A stretch of DNA of 64,000 nucleotides from Rhizobium sophorae. Lineage in GTDB: Bacteria > Pseudomonadota > Alphaproteobacteria > Rhizobiales > Rhizobiaceae. Positions 51,541 to 59,006 of this stretch are shown here, piece by piece (within the stretch, counting starts at the first letter, position 1; every line of letters begins with the position of its first letter). The translations under genes and the position numbers were made by a program. The notes below the pieces were generated by a model. The model saw only the letters and a program-made list of their open reading frames with translations, did not search any database and was not told the origin of the DNA. The stretch covers positions 62,001 through 126,000 of the forward strand of contig NZ_JABFCN010000030.1 of the NCBI RefSeq assembly GCF_013087515.1, written 5' to 3'.

Positions 51541-53844
51541 ATGAAGCCAGATAACCCGAACAGGGTCCCTATAGATGTTTATCTGTCGTTTGTGAGTTCC
51601 CTTTCCGGGAACCGCATGACGCTTCTTGTTGGCGTGATCGTGCATGTTGCGACGTGCCTTGCAGTGGCTGCCAAGACGCAGTACTCCATCTACATCCTGC
51701 TGTCGGTCGCCTTCCTTCTGGTCTTCAGCGGTCGCATGGCCATCTTCCGGCAGTTCGATCGTGTCGACAAGCAGAGCCTGTCGCGTGCCGGAATCGAGCG
51801 TTGGGAGCGGATTCTCGTTGCCACTGGAGCCTGCACTACCGCGCTCCTCGGCATCGCCAGCGGCTACGCCATCTTCGTCGTGCGTGATTCCTTTGCGGAG
51901 CTTGCCTGCATTTCCGTCACCATGGCGACTATGGTTTCCGTCGTCGGCCGCAACTACGGCTCGCGTTTCGCAGTCGACCTCCAGACGTTCTTCTGCTGCC
52001 TGCCGATGATCGTCTGCAGCCTGCTGGTGCTGGATTTCTATCGCGGCGTGCTGTCGATCCTCCTCATTCCTTTCTGGCTGACGACGCGGGCCATGGCGAA
52101 CGGCGTGCGCGAGTTTCTCTATGAGAATGTCATTGCGCGCCGGGAGATCACCATCATCGCCGACCGTTTCGATACGGCGCTCAACAACATGCCGCACGGC
52201 CTCGTCATGGTCGATGCCGAAAACCGCATCCAGGTGGTCAATCGCAAGGCCTGCGAGCTTCTGAAGATCGGTGCGCCGGAGCGGCTGAAGGACCGCGATC
52301 TCGGCGCCGTGCTCCGCTACGGCGCGCGGTACAGCTTCATGGATGCCTCGCAGCCGGAGCTCATCCTGCGCCAGCTCACCCAGGTCGCCGAGGGCAGCCT
52401 GTCGCGCACGCTCATTCATTTTCCCGAGAGCCTGTCGCTCGAATTCTCCGCCAGCCGCAGGGCCGACGGCGGCGCCGTGCTGATCTTCGAGGACGTGTCG
52501 AGCCGGGTGAAGGCGGAGCAGAAGATCCTGCACATGGTGCGCTTCGATGCGCTGACCGGCCTGCCCAACCGGGAATATTTCGGCCAGCTGGTGCAGGAGT
52601 ATTTTGCCAAGTATCCGAAGAAGAACGGGCCGCTCGGCTTCATGGTGCTCGATATCGACGAGTTCAAACATGTCAATGACATGCGCGGCCATGTGACCGG
52701 CGACCATCTGCTCTGCGCTATCGCCGCCCGCATCAAGCAGGCCTCCGGCAATGCCATCCTCGGCCGGCTGATGGGCGATCAGTTCATCCTGTTCTTCCCG
52801 CGTGCGAAGGAGCAGGCCTCGCTCGACCGCGAAATCCGCCGCGTTCACGCTGCGATCCAAGGCCACTACGAGGTCGACGAAGTGACTTTTCTCGTTTCGC
52901 TCAGCGCCGGTTATGCGATTCTCGAAAGCGACGCGTTCGCGATGGACGAATGGAGCGTCAAGGCGGATCTTGCCCTGTTCGAAAGCAAGTCTCGCTTCAA
53001 GGGCGGCATTTCCGGCTTCGAGCGGGAGATGGACGGCCGCTATATCGAGCAGCAGAAGCTGAAGGCGGATCTGCGCGACGCGGTCTCGGCGCAGGCGCTG
53101 CATCTCGTCTTCCAGCCGATGTTCCGGGCCGACGGCTCGCAGATCGAATGTGCCGAGGCCTTGGCGCGTTGGGTGCATCCGGAGAGGGGCTCGATCCCGC
53201 CCGACGTCTTCATCCGGCTCGCCGAGGATATGGGCATCATCTCCGACATCACCCGCTTCGTGCTGTTCAAGGCCTGCAGCGAATGCATGACCTGGCCGGA
53301 ACATATCGCCGTCTCGGTCAACCTCTCGGCGCGGGATCTGCGCGATGCCGATATTCTCTCGGTGGTCGCCGAAGCGCTTGCCCATTCCGGCCTCGATGCG
53401 GCGCGGCTGCATCTCGAAGTCACCGAAAGCTGCCTGATCGACGAGCCGGCGGCAGTGCGCGCCATCCTGGCGGAGCTCAGGTCCCGCGGCATCACCATTG
53501 CCATCGACGATTTCGGCACCGGTTTCTCCAGCCTCAGTTATCTCGACACGCTGCCGCTCGATATCGTCAAGATCGATCGCTCTTTCGTGCGCAACATCGT
53601 CGAGGATACCCGCCGCCTCAAGCTCTTGCGCGGTACGGTCCATCTCGCCCGGGAACTCGGCCTGAAGATCGTGATCGAGGGCGTAGAGACCGAGGAACAG
53701 CTGGCCCTGCTCAACAAACACCGCAGCGCCGATCTGGTACAGGGCTATGTTTTCTCGCAACCGGTGCCTTCCCAGAACATCAGGCTGCTGCACGAGGGAA
53801 TCGGCCGCCGCACCGTCCCCCGCCGTCGCAACAAGGTCGCCTGA
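51541..53844 (+). CDS. Membrane PAS-GGDEF(degenerate)-EAL protein, likely cyclic-di-GMP phosphodiesterase
   Basis: About 767 residues: several membrane segments (about 20-180), a PAS-like region (205-320, FDTALNNMPHGLVMVDAENR), a GGDEF domain whose signature is MGDQF (411-415) instead of GGDEF, and an EAL domain with EALARW (539 on), DDFGTGFSSLSYL and EGVETEEQ. The changed GGDEF should abolish cyclase activity, though it may still bind GTP; the EAL half looks active. ATG 51541 follows AGGGAAAGTGTGG; a GTG at 51448 would add 31 residues without family character. Confidence 0.9.
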   Translation: MKPDNPNRVPIDVYLSFVSSLSGNRMTLLVGVIVHVATCLAVAAKTQYSIYILLSVAFLLVFSGRMAIFRQFDRVDKQSLSRAGIERWERILVATGACTTALLGIASGYAIFVVRDSFAELACISVTMATMVSVVGRNYGSRFAVDLQTFFCCLPMIVCSLLVLDFYRGVLSILLIPFWLTTRAMANGVREFLYENVIARREITIIADRFDTALNNMPHGLVMVDAENRIQVVNRKACELLKIGAPERLKDRDLGAVLRYGARYSFMDASQPELILRQLTQVAEGSLSRTLIHFPESLSLEFSASRRADGGAVLIFEDVSSRVKAEQKILHMVRFDALTGLPNREYFGQLVQEYFAKYPKKNGPLGFMVLDIDEFKHVNDMRGHVTGDHLLCAIAARIKQASGNAILGRLMGDQFILFFPRAKEQASLDREIRRVHAAIQGHYEVDEVTFLVSLSAGYAILESDAFAMDEWSVKADLALFESKSRFKGGISGFEREMDGRYIEQQKLKADLRDAVSAQALHLVFQPMFRADGSQIECAEALARWVHPERGSIPPDVFIRLAEDMGIISDITRFVLFKACSECMTWPEHIAVSVNLSARDLRDADILSVVAEALAHSGLDAARLHLEVTESCLIDEPAAVRAILAELRSRGITIAIDDFGTGFSSLSYLDTLPLDIVKIDRSFVRNIVEDTRRLKLLRGTVHLARELGLKIVIEGVETEEQLALLNKHRSADLVQGYVFSQPVPSQNIRLLHEGIGRRTVPRRRNKVA

Positions 53845-53989
53845 GCCGCCTGCAAGTGACTGGTTATCCAGCCGAAAATCTTGCGCCCCGTTAACCTTAA
53901 TAATTTAAATCCAACGCAAATTCTTAGATTTTCTTGCCTATATGCCGCCGGCGTATGATTAATGATCCGTTAACGAGCGGATCGAGAGA

Positions 53990-54742
53990 ATGTCAGACAC
54001 ACTTTTTACGCGTGGCGATTTCAGCAGGAAAATCCTGGAAATTCTGGATAATGTAGAGTATCGCCGCGTCGAAAGCGGCGAAGACATGGAGGAAGTGGAG
54101 CGGCTGCGCTACAAGGCCTACAAGGCCCACGACGCGCTGTCGCTTGCCCCGGAAGGGCTATTGGACGATGTCGATTTCGACAGTCATGCCTATATCTTCG
54201 GTCTGTACTATTATGGCGAACTGGTCAGTACGATCCGAATTCACTATGTGACACCGGAGCATCGTATCAGCCGGTCCGGAGAGGCCTTTCCCGAGGCGAT
54301 GGATGAGCTTCTGGACGCCGGGCTGACCTTGATCGACCCGGCGCGCTTCGCGGTCGATCCGGAGTTCACCGCCGACATGCCATGGGTTCCCTATCTGACG
54401 CTGAGACCTGCCATCGTTGCGGCAGCGTATTTCCGGGCGGACCGCGTTATTCAGTCCGTCCGGCCCCCGCATGCCGCCTTCTATAAGCGGGTCTTCTATG
54501 CCGATACCATCGTGCCCGGTCGGCTGGCGGAGAGTTACGGGGTTGACGTGACGCTGATGGCCACGAACGTGATCGAGGTCGGGCGCAAGCTGTTGACGCG
54601 TTATCCCTTCTTCATCTCCAGCGCCAGCGAGCAGCGCATGATGTTTTCTCGCAATCCCAACGACACGCTGCCGCCCCTCACCATCATTCCGACGGCGCGT
54701 TTCGTGCCGCAAGGCGAACTCGGCACCGACCTGCCGCTGTAA
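53990..54742 (+). CDS. N-acyl amino acid synthase FeeM-like acyltransferase
   Basis: A 250-residue protein in the FeeM/acyl-homoserine-lactone-synthase-like branch of the GNAT superfamily. It has the early EVERLRYKAYKAHDA stretch, a mid-section GELVSTIRIHYV and DPARFAVDP, a pattern shared with long-chain acyl transferases. It is not LuxI, since the LuxI core residues are not evident. It stands alone behind an AT-rich promoter region, with no acyl carrier protein gene nearby. The product, possibly an acylated amino acid or lipid signal, is unknown. Confidence 0.7.
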   Translation: MSDTLFTRGDFSRKILEILDNVEYRRVESGEDMEEVERLRYKAYKAHDALSLAPEGLLDDVDFDSHAYIFGLYYYGELVSTIRIHYVTPEHRISRSGEAFPEAMDELLDAGLTLIDPARFAVDPEFTADMPWVPYLTLRPAIVAAAYFRADRVIQSVRPPHAAFYKRVFYADTIVPGRLAESYGVDVTLMATNVIEVGRKLLTRYPFFISSASEQRMMFSRNPNDTLPPLTIIPTARFVPQGELGTDLPL

Positions 54743-54812
54743 TTTTCCCTTGTCCCCGACGGAGAGACGGTGTCCGCCGGGGCAGGTGAGGTGGCGATAG
54801 ACACAGGCGATA

Positions 54813-54905
54813 TCAGCCGTCCTTCAGGTCCCGTTCCGAGCCTCTGACATCGCGGTTGCCAAGCGCGCCTGCGGCATTCTCATGCATTGCGCTTTCGCCT
54901 GTCAT
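54813..54905 (-). CDS. Possible 30-residue hydrophilic protein (weak)
   Basis: An ATG at 54905 opens a 30-codon frame (MTGESAMHENAAGALGNRDV then RGSERDLKDG) to a TGA at 54813, preceded by GGGATTACACA. Two thirds of its third positions are G or C, near expectation for this genome. It has no recognised family and could be chance; listed because the 245-base gap has no other gene. Confidence 0.22.
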   Translation of the reverse strand: MTGESAMHENAAGALGNRDVRGSERDLKDG

Positions 54906-54910
54906 TGTGT

Positions 54911-54950
54911 AATCCCTGCACGTAGGGATTTCCCTCGCCTAGAGGGAAAT
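54911..54950 (+). promoter_or_regulatory. Two overlapping hairpins in the leader of the oxidase subunit IV gene
   Basis: AATCCCT (54911-54917) pairs with AGGGATT (54924-54930), and ATTTCCCT (54928-54935) pairs with AGGGAAAT (54943-54950). They share 54928-54930, so they compete. The next gene starts 37 bases later. Confidence 0.4.
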
Positions 54951-54986
54951 TAGGCAGCGCAGAGGCATTTCAGGGAGACGATATTT

Positions 54987-55211
54987 ATGGCCGAACATCA
55001 TACCGGACCGGTCGAGACCGGCGCGCCAATGGATTACAAGGAACATGAAAAGACCTACGACATGTTCATCGCCAGCGCGAAATACGGCTCGATGCTTCTC
55101 ATTGTCCTCCTGCTTGCAATGACCGCCGGTTTCTTCGGCGGCGCCGGCCTTCTCGGCGGTCTCTTCGTCTTCATCATTCTACTCGCTGCCGGCATCTTCC
55201 TGCTCCGCTGA
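54987..55211 (+). CDS. aa3-type cytochrome c oxidase subunit IV
   Basis: A 74-residue single-subunit membrane protein of the bacterial aa3 oxidase subunit IV family, an accessory of the respiratory complex. The conserved segment is MDYKEHEKTYDMFIASAKYG, followed by two short hydrophobic stretches (SMLLIVLLLAMTAGFF and LLGGLFVFIILLAAGIFLL). RBS GGGAGACGATATTT. The main oxidase genes are not in the window. It stands 154 bases before pntAA, a neighbourhood common in rhizobia. Confidence 0.85.
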   Translation: MAEHHTGPVETGAPMDYKEHEKTYDMFIASAKYGSMLLIVLLLAMTAGFFGGAGLLGGLFVFIILLAAGIFLLR

Positions 55212-55230
55212 TCGCGTCGATTCAGAGGGT

Positions 55231-55271
55231 CAGAGCGTTCTTTGGCGTCCGAAAGGACGCACGGCGCTCTG
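55231..55271. repeat. Intergenic palindrome, CGCGTCT family, copy B
   Basis: Outer arms CAGAGCG (55231-55237) and CGCTCTG (55265-55271) and inner arms GCGTCC (55245-55250) and GGACGC (55255-55260) all pair exactly. It lies between the oxidase subunit IV gene and pntAA. Confidence 0.8.
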
Positions 55272-55365
55272 AGGGGAGGAGAGCTTCTCCGAAGCTTTTT
55301 GAATGAGGTGCTTGGCCCGCACAGGGAAGCCTGCGGCGGTCTGGCTGACCCGGAGGAGGGGGCAG

Positions 55366-56514
55366 TTGGGCAATATCGTTTTCGTTGCAAGGGAAAACAC
55401 GGGCGAGGAGACGCGCGTCGCCGCCTCCGCCGAGACCGTGAAGAAGATGAAGAGCTTCGGCTTCGACGTCATCGTCGAAGCCGGTGCCGGTGCGGCTTCG
55501 CGCATTCCGGACGGGGAATTCGAGGCCGCCGGTGCCAGGATCGGCAGTTTTGCGGATGCAGCCTCCGCCGATGTGGTGCTGAAGGTGCGCCGTCCCAGCG
55601 GATCGGAAATCTCCGGCTATAAAAGCGGCGCCGTGATCATCGCCATCATGGACCCTTACGGCAATGACGAAGCGATCGCGGCACTGGCAAGTGCCGGGCT
55701 CTCGGCTTTCGCGATGGAACTGATGCCGCGCATTACCCGCGCTCAGTCCATGGACGTGCTGTCGTCCCAGGCCAATCTCGCCGGTTACCAGGCCGTCATC
55801 GAGGCGGCGGCGGTCTATGACCGTGCCATGCCGATGATGATGACGGCGGCCGGCACCGTGCCGGCTGCCAAGGTCTTCGTTATGGGCGCCGGCGTTGCCG
55901 GTCTTCAGGCGATCGCGACCGCGCGCCGTCTCGGGGCGGCGGTCTCGGCCACCGACGTTCGCCCCGCCGCCAAGGAGCAGGTCGCCTCGCTCGGTGCCAA
56001 GTTTATTGCCGTCGAGGACGAGGAGTTCAGGGCGGCGGAAACGGCCGGCGGCTATGCCAAGGAAATGTCCGCCGACTATCAGGCGAAACAGGCGGCTCTG
56101 GTTGCCGAACACATCGCCAAGCAGGATATCGTCATCACCACCGCTCTGATCCCCGGTCGTGCGGCGCCGCGCCTCGTTTCGCGCGCCATGCTCGCTTCGA
56201 TGAAATCAGGGGCGGTTGCCGTCGACCTTGCGGTCGAGCGCGGCGGCAATATCGAGGGCGTCGTCCCCGGCGAGGTCGCCGATGTCGAAGGCGTCAGGGT
56301 GATCGGTTTCGCCAACGTGCCGGGTCGGGTTGCAGCCAGCGCTTCGGCGCTCTATGCCAAGAACCTCGTCACCTTCCTCGAGACCATGGTCAACAAGGAA
56401 ACCCGGAGCGTCGTCGTCAATCTCGACGACGAGCTCGTCAAGGCGACGATGCTGACCTATGCCGGCGATGTGGTTCATCCCGCCTTCGGCGGCGCGAAGA
56501 AGGGAGACATCTGA
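55366..56514 (+). CDS. pntAA: NAD(P) transhydrogenase subunit alpha, part 1
   Basis: NAD(H)-binding domain I of proton-translocating transhydrogenase, which makes NADPH from NADH at the expense of the proton gradient. About 382 residues with the Rossmann motif VFVMGAGVAGLQAIATARRL, RPAAKEQVASLGAKF and the GYAKEMS mobile-loop region. The TTG at 55366 follows GGAGGAGGGGGCAG; it removes a 21-residue extension that includes part of an upstream repeat-like region. Stop and pntAB start overlap by one base (TGATG). Alphaproteobacteria split the E. coli PntA into two proteins like this. Confidence 0.92.
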   Translation: MGNIVFVARENTGEETRVAASAETVKKMKSFGFDVIVEAGAGAASRIPDGEFEAAGARIGSFADAASADVVLKVRRPSGSEISGYKSGAVIIAIMDPYGNDEAIAALASAGLSAFAMELMPRITRAQSMDVLSSQANLAGYQAVIEAAAVYDRAMPMMMTAAGTVPAAKVFVMGAGVAGLQAIATARRLGAAVSATDVRPAAKEQVASLGAKFIAVEDEEFRAAETAGGYAKEMSADYQAKQAALVAEHIAKQDIVITTALIPGRAAPRLVSRAMLASMKSGAVAVDLAVERGGNIEGVVPGEVADVEGVRVIGFANVPGRVAASASALYAKNLVTFLETMVNKETRSVVVNLDDELVKATMLTYAGDVVHPAFGGAKKGDI

Positions 56515-56912
56515 TGGCCAGTGAAGCAATGGACAGAGCGCTGGAGCAGCTCGACCACGCGGTGACCGCCGTCATCACGGCAGCGGCCCAGGCACCGGAA
56601 GCGGCAAGTGCTGCGACCGGCGGGGCGATCGATCCCTTCGTCTTCCAGCTCGCCATCTTCGTATTGTCGATCTTCGTCGGCTATTACGTCGTGTGGTCGG
56701 TGACGCCGGCGCTGCATACGCCGCTGATGGCCGTCACCAATGCGATCTCCTCCGTCATCGTCGTCGGCGCGCTTCTGGCGGTCGGCATCTCGACCAGCGG
56801 GCTTGCAACCGGCTTCGGCTTTGTCGCCCTCGTGCTCGTTTCGGTCAACATCTTCGGCGGTTTCCTCGTCACGCAGCGGATGCTTTCGATGTACCGCAAG
56901 AAGGACCGGTGA
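56514..56912 (+). CDS. pntAB: NAD(P) transhydrogenase subunit alpha, part 2
   Basis: Membrane part of the alpha chain, 132 residues with four hydrophobic segments (PFVFQLAIFVLSIFVGYYVVW, HTPLMAVTNAISSVIVVGAL, FGFVALVLVSVNIFGGFLV). NAISSVI is a conserved membrane motif of the complex. The N-terminal 35 residues are Ala-rich and acidic. Start overlaps the pntAA stop and pntB begins 6 bases after its stop: one operon. Confidence 0.95.
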   Translation: MASEAMDRALEQLDHAVTAVITAAAQAPEAASAATGGAIDPFVFQLAIFVLSIFVGYYVVWSVTPALHTPLMAVTNAISSVIVVGALLAVGISTSGLATGFGFVALVLVSVNIFGGFLVTQRMLSMYRKKDR

Positions 56913-56918
56913 GGACTG

Positions 56919-58313
56919 ATGACCAATATCGCAGCCTTCCTCTACCTCGTTTCCGGCGTGCTTTTCATCCTGGCGCTGCGCGGCCTGTCGCATCCGGCCA
57001 CCAGCCGCAAGGGCAATCTCTACGGCATGATCGGCATGGGGATCGCGATCCTGACGACGCTGGTGCTGGCGACGCCGAGTTTCGGCGGCTTCGTGCTGAT
57101 CGTCCTTGGCCTTGCCATCGGGGGTAGCGTCGGCGCCTATGTCGCCCGCACCATTCCCATGACCTCGATGCCGCAGCTCGTCGCGGGTTTCCATTCGCTG
57201 GTCGGCCTTGCCGCCGTGCTGGTCGCGGCTTCGGCGCTTTACACGCCTGCTTCCTTCGGCATCGGTGAGATCGGTCACATCCACACCGAGGCACGCATCG
57301 AGATGGCGCTCGGCGTGGCGATCGGAGCGCTGACTTTCACCGGTTCGATCATCGCCTTCCTGAAGCTCGACGGACGCATGTCCGGCAAGCCGATCCTGCT
57401 GCCCTACCGGCATGTGATCAATGCGAGCCTGCTGGTGCTGATCGTGCTCTTCATCATCGGACTTGCTGCCACCGAGAGCCATTTTGACTTCTGGGCGGTC
57501 GTCGCGCTGTCGCTGGCGCTCGGCGTTCTGTTGATCGTGCCGATCGGCGGGGCGGATATGCCCGTCGTCGTCTCGATGCTGAACTCCTATTCAGGATGGG
57601 CTGCGGCCGGCATCGGCTTCACACTCGGCAATCTGGCGCTGATCATTACGGGCGCGCTCGTCGGCTCCTCCGGCGCGATCCTCTCCTACATCATGTGCAA
57701 GGGCATGAACCGCTCCTTCGTCTCCGTCATCCTCGGCGGTTTCGGCGGCGAGACGGCGTCCGGCGGACCTGACTCATCAGACCAGACGGTCAAGCTCGGT
57801 TCGGCCGAGGATGCGGCCTATCTGATGGCGAATGCGTCGAAGGTCATCATCGTGCCGGGCTACGGCATGGCGGTCGCCCAGGCCCAGCATGCGCTGCGTG
57901 AACTCGCCGACAATCTGAAGAAAAACGGTGTCGAGGTGAAATATGCGATCCACCCGGTCGCGGGCCGCATGCCGGGCCACATGAATGTGTTGCTCGCCGA
58001 AGCGAATGTTCCCTATGACGAGGTGTTCGAGCTTGAGGACATCAATTCGGAATTCGCCCAGGCCGACGTGGCCTATGTCATCGGCGCAAACGACGTGACC
58101 AATCCGGCGGCGCGTGACGACAAGACCTCGCCGATCTACGGCATGCCGATCCTCGACGTCGACCGGGCAAAGACCTGCCTCTTCGTCAAACGCTCACTCG
58201 GCTCGGGTTATGCCGGCATCGACAATACGCTGTTCTACAAGGACGGGACGATGATGCTGCTGGGGGACGCGAAGAAGATGACCGAAGATATCAACAAGGC
58301 GCTCGCGCATTGA
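56919..58313 (+). CDS. pntB: NAD(P) transhydrogenase subunit beta
   Basis: Membrane domain and NADP(H)-binding domain III, 464 residues. About eight membrane segments end near residue 265, then comes a soluble domain with the NADP fingerprint VPGYGMAVAQAQHALREL, GANDVTNPAAR and GYAGIDNTLFYKD. Together with pntAA and pntAB it is a complete transhydrogenase. A terminator follows 11 bases after the stop. Confidence 0.97.
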   Translation: MTNIAAFLYLVSGVLFILALRGLSHPATSRKGNLYGMIGMGIAILTTLVLATPSFGGFVLIVLGLAIGGSVGAYVARTIPMTSMPQLVAGFHSLVGLAAVLVAASALYTPASFGIGEIGHIHTEARIEMALGVAIGALTFTGSIIAFLKLDGRMSGKPILLPYRHVINASLLVLIVLFIIGLAATESHFDFWAVVALSLALGVLLIVPIGGADMPVVVSMLNSYSGWAAAGIGFTLGNLALIITGALVGSSGAILSYIMCKGMNRSFVSVILGGFGGETASGGPDSSDQTVKLGSAEDAAYLMANASKVIIVPGYGMAVAQAQHALRELADNLKKNGVEVKYAIHPVAGRMPGHMNVLLAEANVPYDEVFELEDINSEFAQADVAYVIGANDVTNPAARDDKTSPIYGMPILDVDRAKTCLFVKRSLGSGYAGIDNTLFYKDGTMMLLGDAKKMTEDINKALAH

Positions 58314-58324
58314 TCAACGCCAAT

Positions 58325-58352
58325 ACAGCCGCCTTTCGGACGGCTGTTTGAT
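58325..58352 (+). terminator. Terminator of the pnt operon
   Basis: ACAGCCG (58325-58331), 9-base loop, CGGCTGT (58341-58347), then TTGATT. Confidence 0.6.
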
Positions 58353-58406
58353 TCATAGGCTGCATCCCCATGCCTCAACGGTCGGCAATCGCTGTCTGCG
58401 CTTTCG

Positions 58407-58889
58407 TCAAGTCTCGCCCGGCACGAGTGTCATCTTCTCGACGCCGATCGCCAGGTTCAAACCTTCCTGAGCCTGGACGTTTAACGGCTGCAGCATGAAG
58501 GCCTTGTCGGTGCCGCCGGCGATGACCTTGGCGCCGGCGCCTGCACCGATGCTTGCATCGGCGCCGATTCCGTAATATTCGCCGGCAAGGGCGAATTGCG
58601 GAATATCCGTTCCGGTCTTTGCCAGCACCTGCCAGATCATGACGCTCTTGCCGGTCTGGCCGATATCGAGGCCGAATTTCTCGATTTTGCCGGCATAGAC
58701 CGCCTTGGCGCCGCCGGCCGCCGACGTATAGGTGCAAATAAGATTCTTCTGCGAGGTGACGATCAGACCCTGGCCGCCATCCGATCCACAAACCAGACGG
58801 CCAAGCGTGACATAGTTTTCCGCGCCCGCCGGGCTCGCCCAGGCAGCGGCTGTCAGTGCCGCGGCTGCGATCATCGATTGCTTGAACAT
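58407..58889 (-). CDS. DUF992 secreted protein
   Basis: A 160-residue secreted protein with a signal peptide (cleavage after SPAGA) and a domain of the DUF992 family: VTLGRLVCGSDGGQGLIVTS, LICTYTSAAGG and GEYYGIGADASIGAGAGAKV mark it, with two Cys in the mature part that could form a disulfide. It is Gly-rich and probably periplasmic. Function is unknown in the family; the location is common among rhizobia. RBS AAAGGAGAAAGACC. It lies 114 bases from the HWE kinase gene on the same strand. Confidence 0.85.
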   Translation of the reverse strand: MFKQSMIAAAALTAAAWASPAGAENYVTLGRLVCGSDGGQGLIVTSQKNLICTYTSAAGGAKAVYAGKIEKFGLDIGQTGKSVMIWQVLAKTGTDIPQFALAGEYYGIGADASIGAGAGAKVIAGGTDKAFMLQPLNVQAQEGLNLAIGVEKMTLVPGET

Positions 58890-58964
58890 GGTCTTTCTCC
58901 TTTGGAACGACCTGTCGGAAACGGGTGGAGGTAGCGATTGTTCCGGGATGCAGATTCAAAGTGA

Positions 58965-59006
58965 TAGAGCGTCCTTAGCGCGTCTGAAGAGACACGCGGC
59001 GCTCTA
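58965..59006. repeat. Intergenic palindrome, CGCGTCT family, copy C
   Basis: Outer arms TAGAGC (58965-58970) and GCTCTA (59001-59006) pair exactly; inner GCGCGTCT (58978-58985) pairs with AGACACGC (58990-58997) with one mismatch. Its last triplet is the stop codon of the HWE kinase gene. Confidence 0.8.

Noticed and set aside
51511..53793. 760-residue minus-strand open frame
   Set aside because: Antisense to the GGDEF-EAL gene; Asp/His/Arg-rich shadow sequence with no domain.
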